A stretch of DNA of 64,000 nt from Pseudomonas rhodesiae (GCF_007858255.1 NZ_VFEU01000006.1:294356-358355); one strand, 5' to 3'; positions 7,395-18,131 are shown, counted from the first letter of the stretch. Notes: generated by a model from the sequence alone, not told the origin. Made by a program: numbers and translations.

Positions 7395-8876
7395 CTAAGC
7401 CGGTTTTTTCAGTAACTGCTGCAGGGTTTTGGTCACGCCGTTATCCCGCAAGCTGACAAAACACCGCTCGAACGCTGCCACAAACGCAGGCGAATTGGGA
7501 ATAGCCGTGCCGAAAATCTCTTCCACCCCCAGCAGGCGTACGCTGATCAGCGCATCGTCAGTGACCAGGCTCTGACAGAACGCTGCGCGCGGGTCGGGAA
7601 TGTTGTAGCGCGCGCCGTTCTCATCCACACCTTTGAGATACAGGGCCCAGGCGGCCACTACCAGCGCCGCGCGCTCGGTCTCGCGACCATCGGCAATCAG
7701 ACGGTTGACGGTCGGCACAGTGAACTTGGGAAACTTCGACGAGCCATCCGAACAAACCCGCTCCAGTTGGTCGGCGATGGCCTGGTTGGAGAAGCGATCC
7801 ACCAAGGTCTGCTTGTACTCGGTCAGGTCGATGCCCGGCACCGGCGCCAGGTTCGGTGTGACGTCCAGGTCCATATAGGCGCGCATATAGGCCACGAACA
7901 GCGGGTCGTTCATGGTTTCGTGGACAAACCGGTAGCCCTTGAGAAAGCCTAGGTAAGTCAGGGCCAGGTGGCTGCCATTGAGCAGGCCGATTTTCATTTC
8001 TTCGTAAGGGGTAACGTCATCGGTGAACTGCACGCCTACCTTTTCCCAGGCCGGTCGGCCGTTGACGAACTTGTCCTCCAGCACCCACTGCACAAACGGC
8101 TCGCACACCACCGGCCAGGCATCGTCGATGCCGTGTTCGTCATGCAGTTGCAGACGGTGCGCGGTGCTGGTCATGGGGGTGATGCGGTCGACCATGGCAT
8201 TGGGGAAGCTCACATTGGCGGCGATCCAGTCATGCAGCTCGGCATCGCGCAGGGCGGCGAAGGCCAGCAGCGCCTTGCGTGTGACCGCGCCGTTGTGCGG
8301 CAGGTTATCGCAGGACATCACCGTGAAAGCCGGCGTGCCGGCGGCGCGGCGCTGGGTCAGCGCAGCGCAGATAAAGCCGAACACGGTTGTCGGCGCTTGC
8401 GGGTGTGCCAGGTCATGCTGGATCTGCGGCAGGTGCGCCATGAATTCGCCGGTGCTGTCGTCGATGCAATAGCCGCCTTCGGTGATGGTCAGCGAAACGA
8501 TGCGAATCGCGGGCTCGGCTAATTTGTCGATCAGCGCCTGGGCGCCGTCTTCGGCCAGCAGCATGTCGCTGATCGAACCGATCACGCGCACTTCGGTGTC
8601 GTCGGTGTCGCCCAGTTCGTACAGGGTGAATAGAAAGTCCTGGCCGGCCAGGTCGTCGCGGGCCTTGCGGTCTTCGGCGCGCAGGCCGACGCCGCAGATG
8701 CTCCAGTCCAGGCCCTCGCCGGTGTTCATCAGCGCATCGGTGTAATACGCCTGGTGTGCGCGATGAAAGCCGCCGACCCCGATATGGGCAATACCCTGGG
8801 AGGTGCTGGCAATGGCGTAGGCCGGCACTTGGATCTCACGCGGCAGTTGGGTGAGGTTCTGTTTATTCAGCTTCAT
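7395..8876 (-). CDS. mtlD: Mannitol 2-dehydrogenase MtlD
   Basis: 493 residues, the length of the long-chain polyol dehydrogenases (P. fluorescens mannitol 2-dehydrogenase, crystal structure known). It oxidises D-mannitol to fructose and also arabitol to xylulose using NAD+, in the cytoplasm. Visible features are the N-terminal dinucleotide site IGVGGFHRAHQAYYTD (about residues 31-46) and the catalytic segment KIGLLNGSHLALTYLG, whose Lys is the general base (Lys295 in the structure) with the nearby Asn and His. It starts 18 bp after mtlK, and its ATG has a purine-rich ribosome site. Confidence 0.95.
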   Translation of the reverse strand: MKLNKQNLTQLPREIQVPAYAIASTSQGIAHIGVGGFHRAHQAYYTDALMNTGEGLDWSICGVGLRAEDRKARDDLAGQDFLFTLYELGDTDDTEVRVIGSISDMLLAEDGAQALIDKLAEPAIRIVSLTITEGGYCIDDSTGEFMAHLPQIQHDLAHPQAPTTVFGFICAALTQRRAAGTPAFTVMSCDNLPHNGAVTRKALLAFAALRDAELHDWIAANVSFPNAMVDRITPMTSTAHRLQLHDEHGIDDAWPVVCEPFVQWVLEDKFVNGRPAWEKVGVQFTDDVTPYEEMKIGLLNGSHLALTYLGFLKGYRFVHETMNDPLFVAYMRAYMDLDVTPNLAPVPGIDLTEYKQTLVDRFSNQAIADQLERVCSDGSSKFPKFTVPTVNRLIADGRETERAALVVAAWALYLKGVDENGARYNIPDPRAAFCQSLVTDDALISVRLLGVEEIFGTAIPNSPAFVAAFERCFVSLRDNGVTKTLQQLLKKPA

Positions 8877-8894
8877 AGCGTAATACTCGCGAAA

Positions 8895-9998
<1,104 letters not shown>

Positions 9999-10020
9999 GA
10001 CGGGCCTCCGCTAGGAATTA

Positions 10021-10851
10021 TTATTTAACTGCACCGAAGGACAGGCCGCGCACCAGCTGTTTCTGGCTGATCCAACCAAAGATCAGGATCGGCGCGCAGG
10101 CCAGGGTCGAAACGGCGGACAATTTGGCCCAGAACAAGCCTTCGGGGCTGGAGTAAGAGGCGATCAGCGCGGTCAATGGCGCGGCGCTGGACGAGGTCAG
10201 GTTCAGCGACCAGAACGCTTCGTTCCAGCACAGGATCAGCGACAGCAGCACGGTGGACGCCAGGCCGCCCTTGGCAATCGGCAGCAGCACGCGGACCATT
10301 TCCTGCCACAGGCTGGCACCGTCCAGGCGCGCGGCTTCGAGGATGTCCTTGGGGATGTCTTTGAAGTAGGTGTACACCATCCACACCACGATCGGCAGGT
10401 TGATCAGGGTGTAGATAATGATCAGCGCAATGCGCGTATCCAGCAGGCCGAAGCTTTTGGCCAACAGGTAGATCGGCATCAGTACGCCCACCGGCGGCAG
10501 CATCTTGGTCGACAGCATCCACAGCAGCGTGCGTTTGGTGCGCTGGGTTTCGTAGAACGCCATGGAGTAGGCCGCGGGCACCGAGATCAGCAGGCACAAC
10601 GCGGTGGCGCTGAAGGAAATCAACACCGAGTTCCACGCGTAGCTGAAGTAGTTGCTGCGCTCGTTGATGTGCAGGTAGTTCTCCAGGGTCGGCGTGAAGA
10701 TGAACTGCGGTGGCGTGGCGAAGGCGTCGATTTCGGTTTTGAAGCTGGTGAGCACCATCCAGAAGATCGGGAAGAAAATCAGGATCGCGATGGCCCAGGC
10801 CAGGGTGCCGAGCAGCAGGCTTTGCAGGCGACGGGATTGTTGAAGCGTCAT
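10021..10851 (-). CDS. mtlG: Polyol ABC transporter permease MtlG
   Basis: 276 residues with six predicted membrane helices, the MalG-type permease of the carbohydrate ABC family. The cytoplasmic coupling loop (EAA motif) reads EAARLDGASLWQEMVRVLLP near residues 180-200, where it contacts MtlK. The N-terminal helix (TLAWAIAILIFFPIFWMVLTSF) and C-terminal LVRGLSFGAVK tail are typical. It starts 10 bp downstream of mtlF in the same transcript. Confidence 0.92.
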   Translation of the reverse strand: MTLQQSRRLQSLLLGTLAWAIAILIFFPIFWMVLTSFKTEIDAFATPPQFIFTPTLENYLHINERSNYFSYAWNSVLISFSATALCLLISVPAAYSMAFYETQRTKRTLLWMLSTKMLPPVGVLMPIYLLAKSFGLLDTRIALIIIYTLINLPIVVWMVYTYFKDIPKDILEAARLDGASLWQEMVRVLLPIAKGGLASTVLLSLILCWNEAFWSLNLTSSSAAPLTALIASYSSPEGLFWAKLSAVSTLACAPILIFGWISQKQLVRGLSFGAVK

Positions 10852-10861
10852 GGCGCGGCCC

Positions 10862-11752
10862 TCAAGGCTTGTCAGTCAGGTTTTTGCCGATCATCCGCAC
10901 CAGGATGATCGCCGCGATATTGGCGATGACCACGGCGATCAAGCCGCCAGCCGAGGCCATGCCCACGTCGAACTGCACCAGTGCCTGGTTGTAGATCAGG
11001 TAGGCGAGGTTGGTCGAGGCGTAGCCCGGGCCACCGTTGGTGGTGGTGAAGATTTCCGCGAACACCGAGAGCAAAAAGATGGTTTCGATCATCACCACTA
11101 CGGCAATCGGCCGCGCCAGGTGCGGCAGGGTCAGGTGCCAGAAAATCGCGATGGCGCCGGCACCGTCCAGGCGCGCGGCTTCCTTTTGTTCCTGGTCGAG
11201 GGACTGCATGGCGGTCATCAGCAACAGGATCGCGAAGGGCAGCCATTGCCACGACACAATGATGATGATCGACAGCAACGGGTAGTGCGCCAGCCAGTCC
11301 ACCGGCTCGGCGCCGAACAGTTTCCACACGGCGGCGAGCACCCCGGATACCGGGTGGAAAATCAGGTTTTTCCAGATCAGCGCACCGACGGTGGGCATGA
11401 TGAAAAACGGTGAAATCAGCAACACCCGCACCAGGCCGCGACCGAAGAACTCACTGGCCTCCAGCAGCGCACTGATCAACACGCCGAACACCACGCTGAT
11501 CAACAGCACACTGCCGACCAGCAGCAGGGTATTGGTGGCGCCGGGCAAAAAGCCGGAGTCGGTGATGAAGTAGGTGAAATTCTCCAGCCCCACGAATTCA
11601 TTCTCGCCGGGGTAGAGCAGGTTGTAGCGAATCAGCGAAAAGTACAGGGTCATGCCCAGCGGCACGATCATCCATAGCAACAGCAGGGCGACCGAGGGGC
11701 TGACGAGAAACCAGCCGGGGTTGGCCAGGCGGTTTTTGGCAGGTGTATTCAT
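10862..11752 (-). CDS. mtlF: Polyol ABC transporter permease MtlF
   Basis: 296 residues, MalF-type permease with six helices and an EAA loop (EAARLDGAGAIAIFWHLTLP). It pairs with MtlG to form the membrane channel. The start is placed at ATG 11752 (MNTPAKNRLANPGWFLVSPS), because the longer open frame to 11767 begins with TTG and adds only five residues. A 154 bp gap with a REP pair separates it from mtlE, which is common where the binding protein is needed in excess. Confidence 0.92.
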   Translation of the reverse strand: MNTPAKNRLANPGWFLVSPSVALLLLWMIVPLGMTLYFSLIRYNLLYPGENEFVGLENFTYFITDSGFLPGATNTLLLVGSVLLISVVFGVLISALLEASEFFGRGLVRVLLISPFFIMPTVGALIWKNLIFHPVSGVLAAVWKLFGAEPVDWLAHYPLLSIIIIVSWQWLPFAILLLMTAMQSLDQEQKEAARLDGAGAIAIFWHLTLPHLARPIAVVVMIETIFLLSVFAEIFTTTNGGPGYASTNLAYLIYNQALVQFDVGMASAGGLIAVVIANIAAIILVRMIGKNLTDKP

Positions 11753-11794
11753 GGTAATTAACGCCAATGCGGAGCGAGGATCGGAGTGCGGTCA

Positions 11795-11884
11795 GTGTGG
11801 GAGGGGGCTTGCGCCCGATAGCGGAGTGTCAGTCGATGAATCAGTTGGCTGATCCACTGCTATCGGGGGCAAGCCCTCGACCAC
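11795..11884. repeat. Inverted REP pair (REPIN) between mtlE and mtlF
   Basis: GTGTGGGAGGGGGCTTGCGC and its near-reverse complement CTATCGGGGGCAAGCCCTCG bound a 90 bp palindromic element with a central loop related to that at 7301. Its place just after the binding-protein gene suggests that it protects the mtlE message from 3' decay or attenuates downstream transcription (inference from classical REP behaviour). Confidence 0.8.
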
Positions 11885-11906
11885 CTTGACGATGGTGAGG
11901 CTCAGG

Positions 11907-13229
11907 TTATTTGGGATAACCGGCCCGCTTCATTTCCCGCTCGGTGGTGGTCTGCGCCGCAGTCAATGCTGCATCAACCGTCTGCTGACCGGTCAGCGCA
12001 CCGGAGAAGAACTTACCGACCTGGGTACCAATCGCCTGGAACTCAGGAATGGTCACCAGCTGGATCCCGATGTACGGCACCGGTTTCTCCGTCGGCTTGG
12101 TCGGATCCGCGACTTTCAACGATTCCAAGGTCACTTTGGCGAACGGCGCGGCTTTCATGTACTCATCGCTGTAGGTCGATGTGCGCGTACCTGGCGGTAC
12201 GTTGGCGATGCCATCGGTCTTGGCCACCAACTGGCTGTATTCCTTGGACGTGGCCCAACTGGTGAATACTTTGGCGGCGTCCTTGGCCTTGGAACTGGTC
12301 GGGATCGCCAGGGACCAGGAGTACAGCCACGACGTGCCTTTGTCCGTGGTTTCATGGGGCGCGAAGGTGAAACCGACGTGGTCGGCCACTTTGCTTTGGG
12401 TTTTGTCGGTGACGAACGAGCCGGCGACGCTGGCGTCGACCCAGATCGCGCACTTGCCGCTGTTGAACAGCGCCAGGTTTTCGTTGAAGCCGTTGCTGGA
12501 TGCCCCCGGCGGACCGGATTTCTTCATGTTGTCGACGTAGAAGTTCAGCGCGTTCTTCCATTCCGGGCCGTTGAATTCAGGCTGCCACTTTTCGTCGAAC
12601 CAGCGCGCACCGTAGCCGTTGGCCAGGGTGGTGATCAGCGCCATATTCTCGCCCCAACCGGCTTTGCCGCGCAGGCACAGGCCGTATTGCTCTTTGCTCT
12701 TGTCGGTGAGTTTGCTGGCGAATTCGCCGATCTGGCTCCAGGTCGGGTGCTCAGGCATGGTCAGCCCGGCGTCCTTGAACAGGTCGGTGCGGTAGTAGGT
12801 GATCGAGCTTTCGGCGTAGAACGGCAGGGCGTACAGCGAACCCTTGACGGACAACCCGTCACGCACCGAAGGGAACACATCGTCGAGGTCGTAGGACGCC
12901 GGCAAGTCCTTCATCGGCTCCAGCCAACCCTTGGCGCCCCAGAGTGCGGCTTCGTACATGCCGATGGTCAAGACATCGAACTGCCCACCCTGGGTGGCGA
13001 TGTCGGTGGTCAGGCGTTGGCGCAGCACGTTTTCTTCGAGCACCACCCAGTTCAGCTTGATCTCCGGATGCTCGGCCTCGAAGGTCTTGGAGAGCTTCTG
13101 CATACGGATCATGTCGCTGTTGTTGACGGTGGCAATGGTCAGGGTCTGCGCGCCAAGGCTGACGGCGCTGAGGGTCATACATGCAGTCATACACGTAGAG
13201 GCAAGCAGAGCTTTTGCTGGGAACTTCAT
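11907..13229 (-). CDS. mtlE: Polyol-binding periplasmic protein MtlE
   Basis: 440 residues, cluster of the maltose-type solute-binding proteins. A Sec signal peptide covers about residues 1-27 (MKFPAKALLASTCMTACMTL, then SAVSLGA before QTLTIATVNN). The mature protein captures mannitol, sorbitol and arabitol for the MtlFGK transporter. The start at ATG 13229 has GGAG 7 bp upstream; an upstream in-frame start at 13241 is less favoured. It is the first gene of mtlEFGKDYZ. In P. fluorescens its promoter is the MtlR target. Here the upstream neighbour is not mtlR but the end of a large toxin-like gene, 267 bp away. Confidence 0.93.
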   Translation of the reverse strand: MKFPAKALLASTCMTACMTLSAVSLGAQTLTIATVNNSDMIRMQKLSKTFEAEHPEIKLNWVVLEENVLRQRLTTDIATQGGQFDVLTIGMYEAALWGAKGWLEPMKDLPASYDLDDVFPSVRDGLSVKGSLYALPFYAESSITYYRTDLFKDAGLTMPEHPTWSQIGEFASKLTDKSKEQYGLCLRGKAGWGENMALITTLANGYGARWFDEKWQPEFNGPEWKNALNFYVDNMKKSGPPGASSNGFNENLALFNSGKCAIWVDASVAGSFVTDKTQSKVADHVGFTFAPHETTDKGTSWLYSWSLAIPTSSKAKDAAKVFTSWATSKEYSQLVAKTDGIANVPPGTRTSTYSDEYMKAAPFAKVTLESLKVADPTKPTEKPVPYIGIQLVTIPEFQAIGTQVGKFFSGALTGQQTVDAALTAAQTTTEREMKRAGYPK

Positions 13230-13496
13230 CGCGCACTCCATTTCCGCGCCCAGGGGCTACGGAAGGACAGTTATTGTTGTTGTGTCTTCCTACAGGGAGT
13301 CAGGAAGAGTGTGCGTTGATTACAGCCTTCAATTGGCGGTGTGACAAATCCTTGGGAACACTGGGACTGATACTTTTTTGCACTGTACGGCGTGTTCCTC
13401 GGCTGGCGGCCGGACGCCGCGATCGTGGCTGCTCTCGACGCCGGGTGACGCAGCAGCCACCACTGTCGGCTGCTGCTGCGCCTGGAGATGTCCGGA
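13230..13496 (-). promoter_or_regulatory. mtlE promoter region and hairpin after the toxin-like gene
   Basis: The 267 bp between the toxin-like gene and mtlE should hold the MtlR-dependent promoter; no unambiguous -35/-10 could be assigned. Near the toxin end, GCAGCAGCC (13450-13458) and GGCTGCTGC (13468-13476) form a 9 bp hairpin without a T-run, so termination before mtlE is uncertain and read-through is possible. Confidence 0.4.
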
Positions 13497-16400
13497 TTAA
13501 TCGGCGGCGAAGTCGAAGACGTCTCTGATCATGGGCTTGGTGAAGACACCTTTACCTGTGCCATCGATCAAGTTGAACGAGCCATCGGGTTTGATATCAA
13601 CGCCAAGTGAGCTGGCAATCGTGACGTCCACGCCCGGTTTCTTCAGAAGGTCCAATAGCGGTTTCTTACCGTTGTGCTCTTGTCCCAATACCACCCCCAT
13701 ACCCACCGGTGATTGAGAGTCCACGCCGCCGACAAATATGACCTTGCCACCCTCGGCCAAGGATCTGTTGAGTTCATCCAGCACCTGATAAGTGTCTTTG
13801 TCGAACAACCCGAATTCCAGATTGCTGCCGGTCAAGTGCATCAATGTCCGTTTCTGATAGACGCCATCCTTCAAGTCGGTCAGCACCGCCAGTGCAGAAC
13901 AGTCGGTCAGGCTGCGCGTCGACAGAGGTGTTTGAGCGTCCTGGACGGTGTGGGAGTAACCCATTTTCACATCCACCGGCGTAGGCGTAGGTGAAGTCTT
14001 GGCAGTGCCGAATGTGCGGGGTTTATAGTCCACCTTGGTTTTATAGAACACAGGCTTTTCGTCGCTGCCTATGTTGAGTTCAATCTCCGTTCCCGTGTCT
14101 TTCCTCACGTTGAAAGCAACGTCGCGCCCGGCAAGGGTGTTGTTCATCTCTTTTTCGGCGAGCAGGTGGATGTCGTTGTCGCTGAGGGTTCTGTACTCGT
14201 CGCGGTAACGTGCCCGTGCTTCCTCATAGAGGGTGAATGGATCCTTATCGTTGACGCCGTTGTAGTCGACAATGATCTCCTGCTCAAACCCTTTCACCTG
14301 CGCGCCGGTGAGCGCGTTGAGTTGCGACGCGAGGGACGCCTGGCCACCGCTGGCGGAGTAACAGGCCAAAAGACGAACGTCTTCGTAGTCTCGAATGTTG
14401 ATACCGCGCGCCAACAACTCGCGGTCCACATCAACGGCTGCGTAACGCTTGCCGTTTTCGCCCAAAATGAACGACGGTTTGTCGCCTGCGGGCTTTTCAC
14501 CGTGGCCCATGATATTGAGGCGTTGGCGACCGTCGTACGTGTCGACGAAGACTTGAATGTCGCCGGCAAGAGGTTTGATGTCCACCGGGCCGCCCAGGAC
14601 AATCCGGTTGCTCGGCGGTGTGGCAGGGGCGTTTACCTCCTCGACCAGCACGGCGCCAGTACGGGTACCTGCCGTTGTCGTCCGGGCGCCGGAGGCAGGT
14701 TCATTCAATGCGCGCGCCTTGAAGTGAATCAGTAACGTCGCCACGTTGAGCAACATATCTGCCAAGGCTGTTTCTTTGAGTCTCATATCGTCGCCGCGCA
14801 GAACCTCAAGGTCCTTGACGATGCCGGCGCCTTGCATGGCCAGGCCGAGTAAAGCGCCGGGGCCGCGCAATGCGGGCAATAGCGCATTGAGCAACAGGAA
14901 CCCCCCTTCCTGGAGGGTCGCCCAACGGCTTTCGTCATTGGAGACTGTCTTTTCTTCGGCAAGCGTGGTCAGGGCCTGTGCGTTGGCGTCGTACAGGTGG
15001 TTCATCAAGTGCCCGGCTTGCAGTTGCGCCTTCAGCGCATCGGCGGCGGCATAACCACCTGCGGCCAGTTTGGGTTCGGCAGGTACCGTTTCGCCGTCCC
15101 CCACACCAAACCAGTTAAGGGTATTGGCATCGGGCTCCTTGAAACTCCAGTTCTTGTAATACTCTCGGGTCGATTCATCCGGAAGCCAGGCCAGGATGTC
15201 AGATTGCAAACGCCCTGGGTTCTGGATGGCCTCCAGTAATTGCTTGCGGCTTTGAAATTGCAGCAGCGGGGCATCGGCGATCAGTGGGCGATAGAGAATA
15301 TGAGGGCCGGTTTCGCTGTCCTCGGGTTCGATCAGGTACATGTTGTCGACGATGTCGGGGGCTTTGCCGGGGCCGGGTATAAAGGCCAGCGGACGCACGA
15401 CAATCTCCTGGCCATCGACGATCTTGGCTCCGGGCTTTGGATCGAGCACGGCCTGGATATACCTGAAACCGGTGGTGTCGAGGCCGGACTTTTTCTGAAT
15501 GGCCAACTCCAAGGCTTTCATTTCCAGTTCGATGGGGACTTGCTGCGCAAAAAGGGACTGGCGTTCGGCCTTTTTATCGGAATTTTCCAGCAGTTCACGC
15601 TTGAGCAACGCGGGGTAGTTCTTGCCCACATTGGCGTCCTGGATGAGCTTTTGCAGTACACCGTCTGTTTCCAGTTCGGGCACTCGTGTATTGCCGGGCT
15701 TGACGTAGACTTCCACGGACCTGCTCGGTAGCCCCGACAGGTTTCTCAGCAGGGCGTCGGTCATGCTCATGCGTTCACGCTTGATATTTCCGCTGACGAT
15801 ACCGTTGTACGATGCGCCGCCCACGGGCACTTTGAAGACGATCTCCAGATTCTTGGCTGGATGACTGGTCGCCTTCAGGGTATCGAACGAACGCTCGGCA
15901 AAAGTGCGAATGTCCGGGATGTCGCTGCTGTACGTGCGGCCTTTGTTCAGTTGTATGAAGCCCGCCAGCCTGAGATGCAGTTCCTGCAATACAAAGCGTT
16001 GCGACTGGTCGGCGTTGTTCATCCAGTCGGGCAACGTGGTTGTGGGCTGGGTAGGGGGCAGCATGTCTGTGAGGGCAGGCGCGTTGGAGAGTTGTTCGCC
16101 TTTATGCTGTTGGATCAACCGATCAGCCTGGAGGTCGAACACATTTGCGTCCACTCGCTGTGCAGGGCGCCTCGACTCAGGAAGGTCATCCCAGGAGTCG
16201 TAGGGGGTGACCTTGCCACTGGTCTCCACCAGCAGGAGTAGCTGGCGACTGGGTGATGACAGGGATCGTGTGATTAACAGTTCCGGCTCGGGGCCTGTGG
16301 TGGTATAGACGTCGGCGCCCGACGAATTCGCACCCAGCGGCATAGGGCGCGTCGCCCCATTGGGCTGTGATGCGACCATGGTCAGGGTTTTACGCTGTTC

Positions 16401-18131
16401 ATCATCCAGTCCGGTTTGTTTCAGCGCCGCCTGTTGCAGGTTGCTGCGCAGGATACTGCTGACCAGTGCCCGATGACTGCCGGAGAAGGCGTTGTCGGCG
16501 CCGCTGAATGCGGGCTTGCTCCAGTAGGCCCTGAACTCAGAGTTATAGACCTCGTCAAGCCGGCTTGGCAGCGCACCGATGGCGGAGCTCAAGCCTGCCA
16601 GATCAAGGTGCAAGGGTACATCGACCGGGCTGCCCAAGGTTGTCCGCGGCACGCGCGGGCGGGTATCAAACGCTTTGGCGTCCTGGGTGAAATTCGGCGC
16701 AGGGCCGCCTGCCAGATGATCCAGGGCCAGTGTGATCAGTTGTGTTCGCTTGAACTGCCCCGGTTGATCCGGATCAGGTAATTCGATGGCGAGTTGGTTG
16801 ACGTCGACATCCAATCCAGGGGCGATGGTCTGGATCCTGTCGTTGAGCACTCGCGCGACCGCTGTGAACAACGTCGGCTCACCGGCAAACTGGCTGCGCG
16901 CCAGTGTGACCAACGGATTGGCCGCCGGTGATGCCGTCGCGCGCGGTTGCGTTGTGTGTGGCTGCTCAAGCCGTTGCGCGACTGCGCGTTGCCGCTCCTG
17001 GACGCCAACGGAGCGTCTATCGGTACGCGGATTGTTTTTGCGCAATGCGGCAAAGCCGTCGCGAGTCAGCGATGAGGCGTTTTTAAGTTGCCATGTGGTG
17101 CTGCCATCACCGGTCGGTTCACCATAAAACCTGCCTATCCAGTCGAGGCTAATGGGCTGGTTCATGGCGGGCGGCACCGCAGAGTTGCGCAATGTCTGCC
17201 CGAGTGTCGAGCGTTCAGGGATTTCGGACACTAACAAGTGGCTGCGTTTGTTCAAAACAACACCCAATCCCGAAATTTCGCTAAACCGACCGGTGCTGTA
17301 CATCCTCGCCATCTCCAGGTCGGCTTCTTCAACCGATGGTTTCTGGTCGCGTCGAGAGGCGGGGATCAATGAGGGGGTCAAGGTGATTTGCGTCGATAAG
17401 ACCTCGATGGCGTCTTGTTGCTGTTGCCGAATCACAGAGTCGTGGGCGTCGTTTGACCCTGACGCGTCAGCATTGGCTGAGGGTAACGATACGAACGTTC
17501 CGTGTCGTTTTTGCTCGGCAATATTAATCACTAATCCTTCGGGTATATACATACCTCCCACTTCGTAAAAGTTACCTATCACTTGAGCAGGTGCTCGGGT
17601 TGGGCCGAGGTACTCGATAACCTGTCGCGTAGGGGCCAGCGCTTGAGCGGCAGCGGTCACCGCTGCGGTGGCCTGCCACCAACCTTCATCATATTTGGAG
17701 AAGCTAGCGGGCTTCCCATCAGCGATACATTCAAGTTCCCATCCATCAACCGTATTCAACTTCAGTGTTGAAGTGTCGATCTTGTGTTTCCTGGCGAAAC
17801 TTGCAAATGGCTCGCTTTCAATAGCGTGGGTAAGTTGGGCCCAGGCCATGCCGAACGTCGAAAAGCGAGGGATGTCGTCGATGACCTTGGCCGCCGCACT
17901 TACGGGGGTGCCAGTTCGAAGGGCAATGAGCTGTTCCAGCAATGCGGCGCTGTACTTTTCTGAGAGAATCGCGTCATCTGCCTTGACCACGCGGGTGGCG
18001 AGGCTTTGGGTTTCTAGATCGACAACCGCCACGTTGCGCTTACTCCGCGCGTTAGATACAGAAGGCACGGACTGGGCATTCAAAGCAGATGCCGAAGAAA
18101 ACGCACTGGTGCGCAAGGGATCGATGTTCAT
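13497..18131 (-). CDS. Large toxin-like protein: DUF6543-type region, CPD-like autoprotease dyad and C-terminal CheD/CNF1-like deamidase
   Basis: 1544 residues. No signal peptide is evident. Residues about 412-1110 resemble the dermonecrotic-toxin-like (DUF6543) proteins of Pseudomonas, including the SQFAGEPTLFTAVARVLNDR entry and the hydrophobic RWATLQEGGFLLLNALLPAL segment near 1070-1110. Residues about 1170-1300 contain GHG with His1210 and LLACYSAS with Cys1257, 47 residues apart, as in the His-Cys dyad of MARTX/TcdB cysteine protease domains. The last roughly 140 residues have LTDCSALAV (Cys1411), RTLMHLTGSN (His1432), then VIFVGG and a GQEHNGKKPLLDLLKKPGVD segment that lines up with CheD glutamine deamidases. 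The start ATG 18131 (MNIDPLRTS) is chosen over 18233, whose extension is AT-rich and low-complexity. No immunity gene or VgrG is nearby. Base composition is lower in GC than the flanking mtl genes, suggesting acquisition. Confidence 0.7.
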   Translation of the reverse strand: MNIDPLRTSAFSSASALNAQSVPSVSNARSKRNVAVVDLETQSLATRVVKADDAILSEKYSAALLEQLIALRTGTPVSAAAKVIDDIPRFSTFGMAWAQLTHAIESEPFASFARKHKIDTSTLKLNTVDGWELECIADGKPASFSKYDEGWWQATAAVTAAAQALAPTRQVIEYLGPTRAPAQVIGNFYEVGGMYIPEGLVINIAEQKRHGTFVSLPSANADASGSNDAHDSVIRQQQQDAIEVLSTQITLTPSLIPASRRDQKPSVEEADLEMARMYSTGRFSEISGLGVVLNKRSHLLVSEIPERSTLGQTLRNSAVPPAMNQPISLDWIGRFYGEPTGDGSTTWQLKNASSLTRDGFAALRKNNPRTDRRSVGVQERQRAVAQRLEQPHTTQPRATASPAANPLVTLARSQFAGEPTLFTAVARVLNDRIQTIAPGLDVDVNQLAIELPDPDQPGQFKRTQLITLALDHLAGGPAPNFTQDAKAFDTRPRVPRTTLGSPVDVPLHLDLAGLSSAIGALPSRLDEVYNSEFRAYWSKPAFSGADNAFSGSHRALVSSILRSNLQQAALKQTGLDDEQRKTLTMVASQPNGATRPMPLGANSSGADVYTTTGPEPELLITRSLSSPSRQLLLLVETSGKVTPYDSWDDLPESRRPAQRVDANVFDLQADRLIQQHKGEQLSNAPALTDMLPPTQPTTTLPDWMNNADQSQRFVLQELHLRLAGFIQLNKGRTYSSDIPDIRTFAERSFDTLKATSHPAKNLEIVFKVPVGGASYNGIVSGNIKRERMSMTDALLRNLSGLPSRSVEVYVKPGNTRVPELETDGVLQKLIQDANVGKNYPALLKRELLENSDKKAERQSLFAQQVPIELEMKALELAIQKKSGLDTTGFRYIQAVLDPKPGAKIVDGQEIVVRPLAFIPGPGKAPDIVDNMYLIEPEDSETGPHILYRPLIADAPLLQFQSRKQLLEAIQNPGRLQSDILAWLPDESTREYYKNWSFKEPDANTLNWFGVGDGETVPAEPKLAAGGYAAADALKAQLQAGHLMNHLYDANAQALTTLAEEKTVSNDESRWATLQEGGFLLLNALLPALRGPGALLGLAMQGAGIVKDLEVLRGDDMRLKETALADMLLNVATLLIHFKARALNEPASGARTTTAGTRTGAVLVEEVNAPATPPSNRIVLGGPVDIKPLAGDIQVFVDTYDGRQRLNIMGHGEKPAGDKPSFILGENGKRYAAVDVDRELLARGINIRDYEDVRLLACYSASGGQASLASQLNALTGAQVKGFEQEIIVDYNGVNDKDPFTLYEEARARYRDEYRTLSDNDIHLLAEKEMNNTLAGRDVAFNVRKDTGTEIELNIGSDEKPVFYKTKVDYKPRTFGTAKTSPTPTPVDVKMGYSHTVQDAQTPLSTRSLTDCSALAVLTDLKDGVYQKRTLMHLTGSNLEFGLFDKDTYQVLDELNRSLAEGGKVIFVGGVDSQSPVGMGVVLGQEHNGKKPLLDLLKKPGVDVTIASSLGVDIKPDGSFNLIDGTGKGVFTKPMIRDVFDFAAD

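Noticed and set aside
11886..13319. A 477-codon plus-strand frame over mtlE
   Set aside because: Antisense shadow of mtlE, with no recognisable domain.
13497..18131. Polymorphic T6SS or CDI toxin with an immunity gene
   Set aside because: No vgrG, PAAR, hcp, cdiB or small immunity gene is adjacent; the architecture is closer to eukaryote-directed insecticidal or dermonecrotic toxins.
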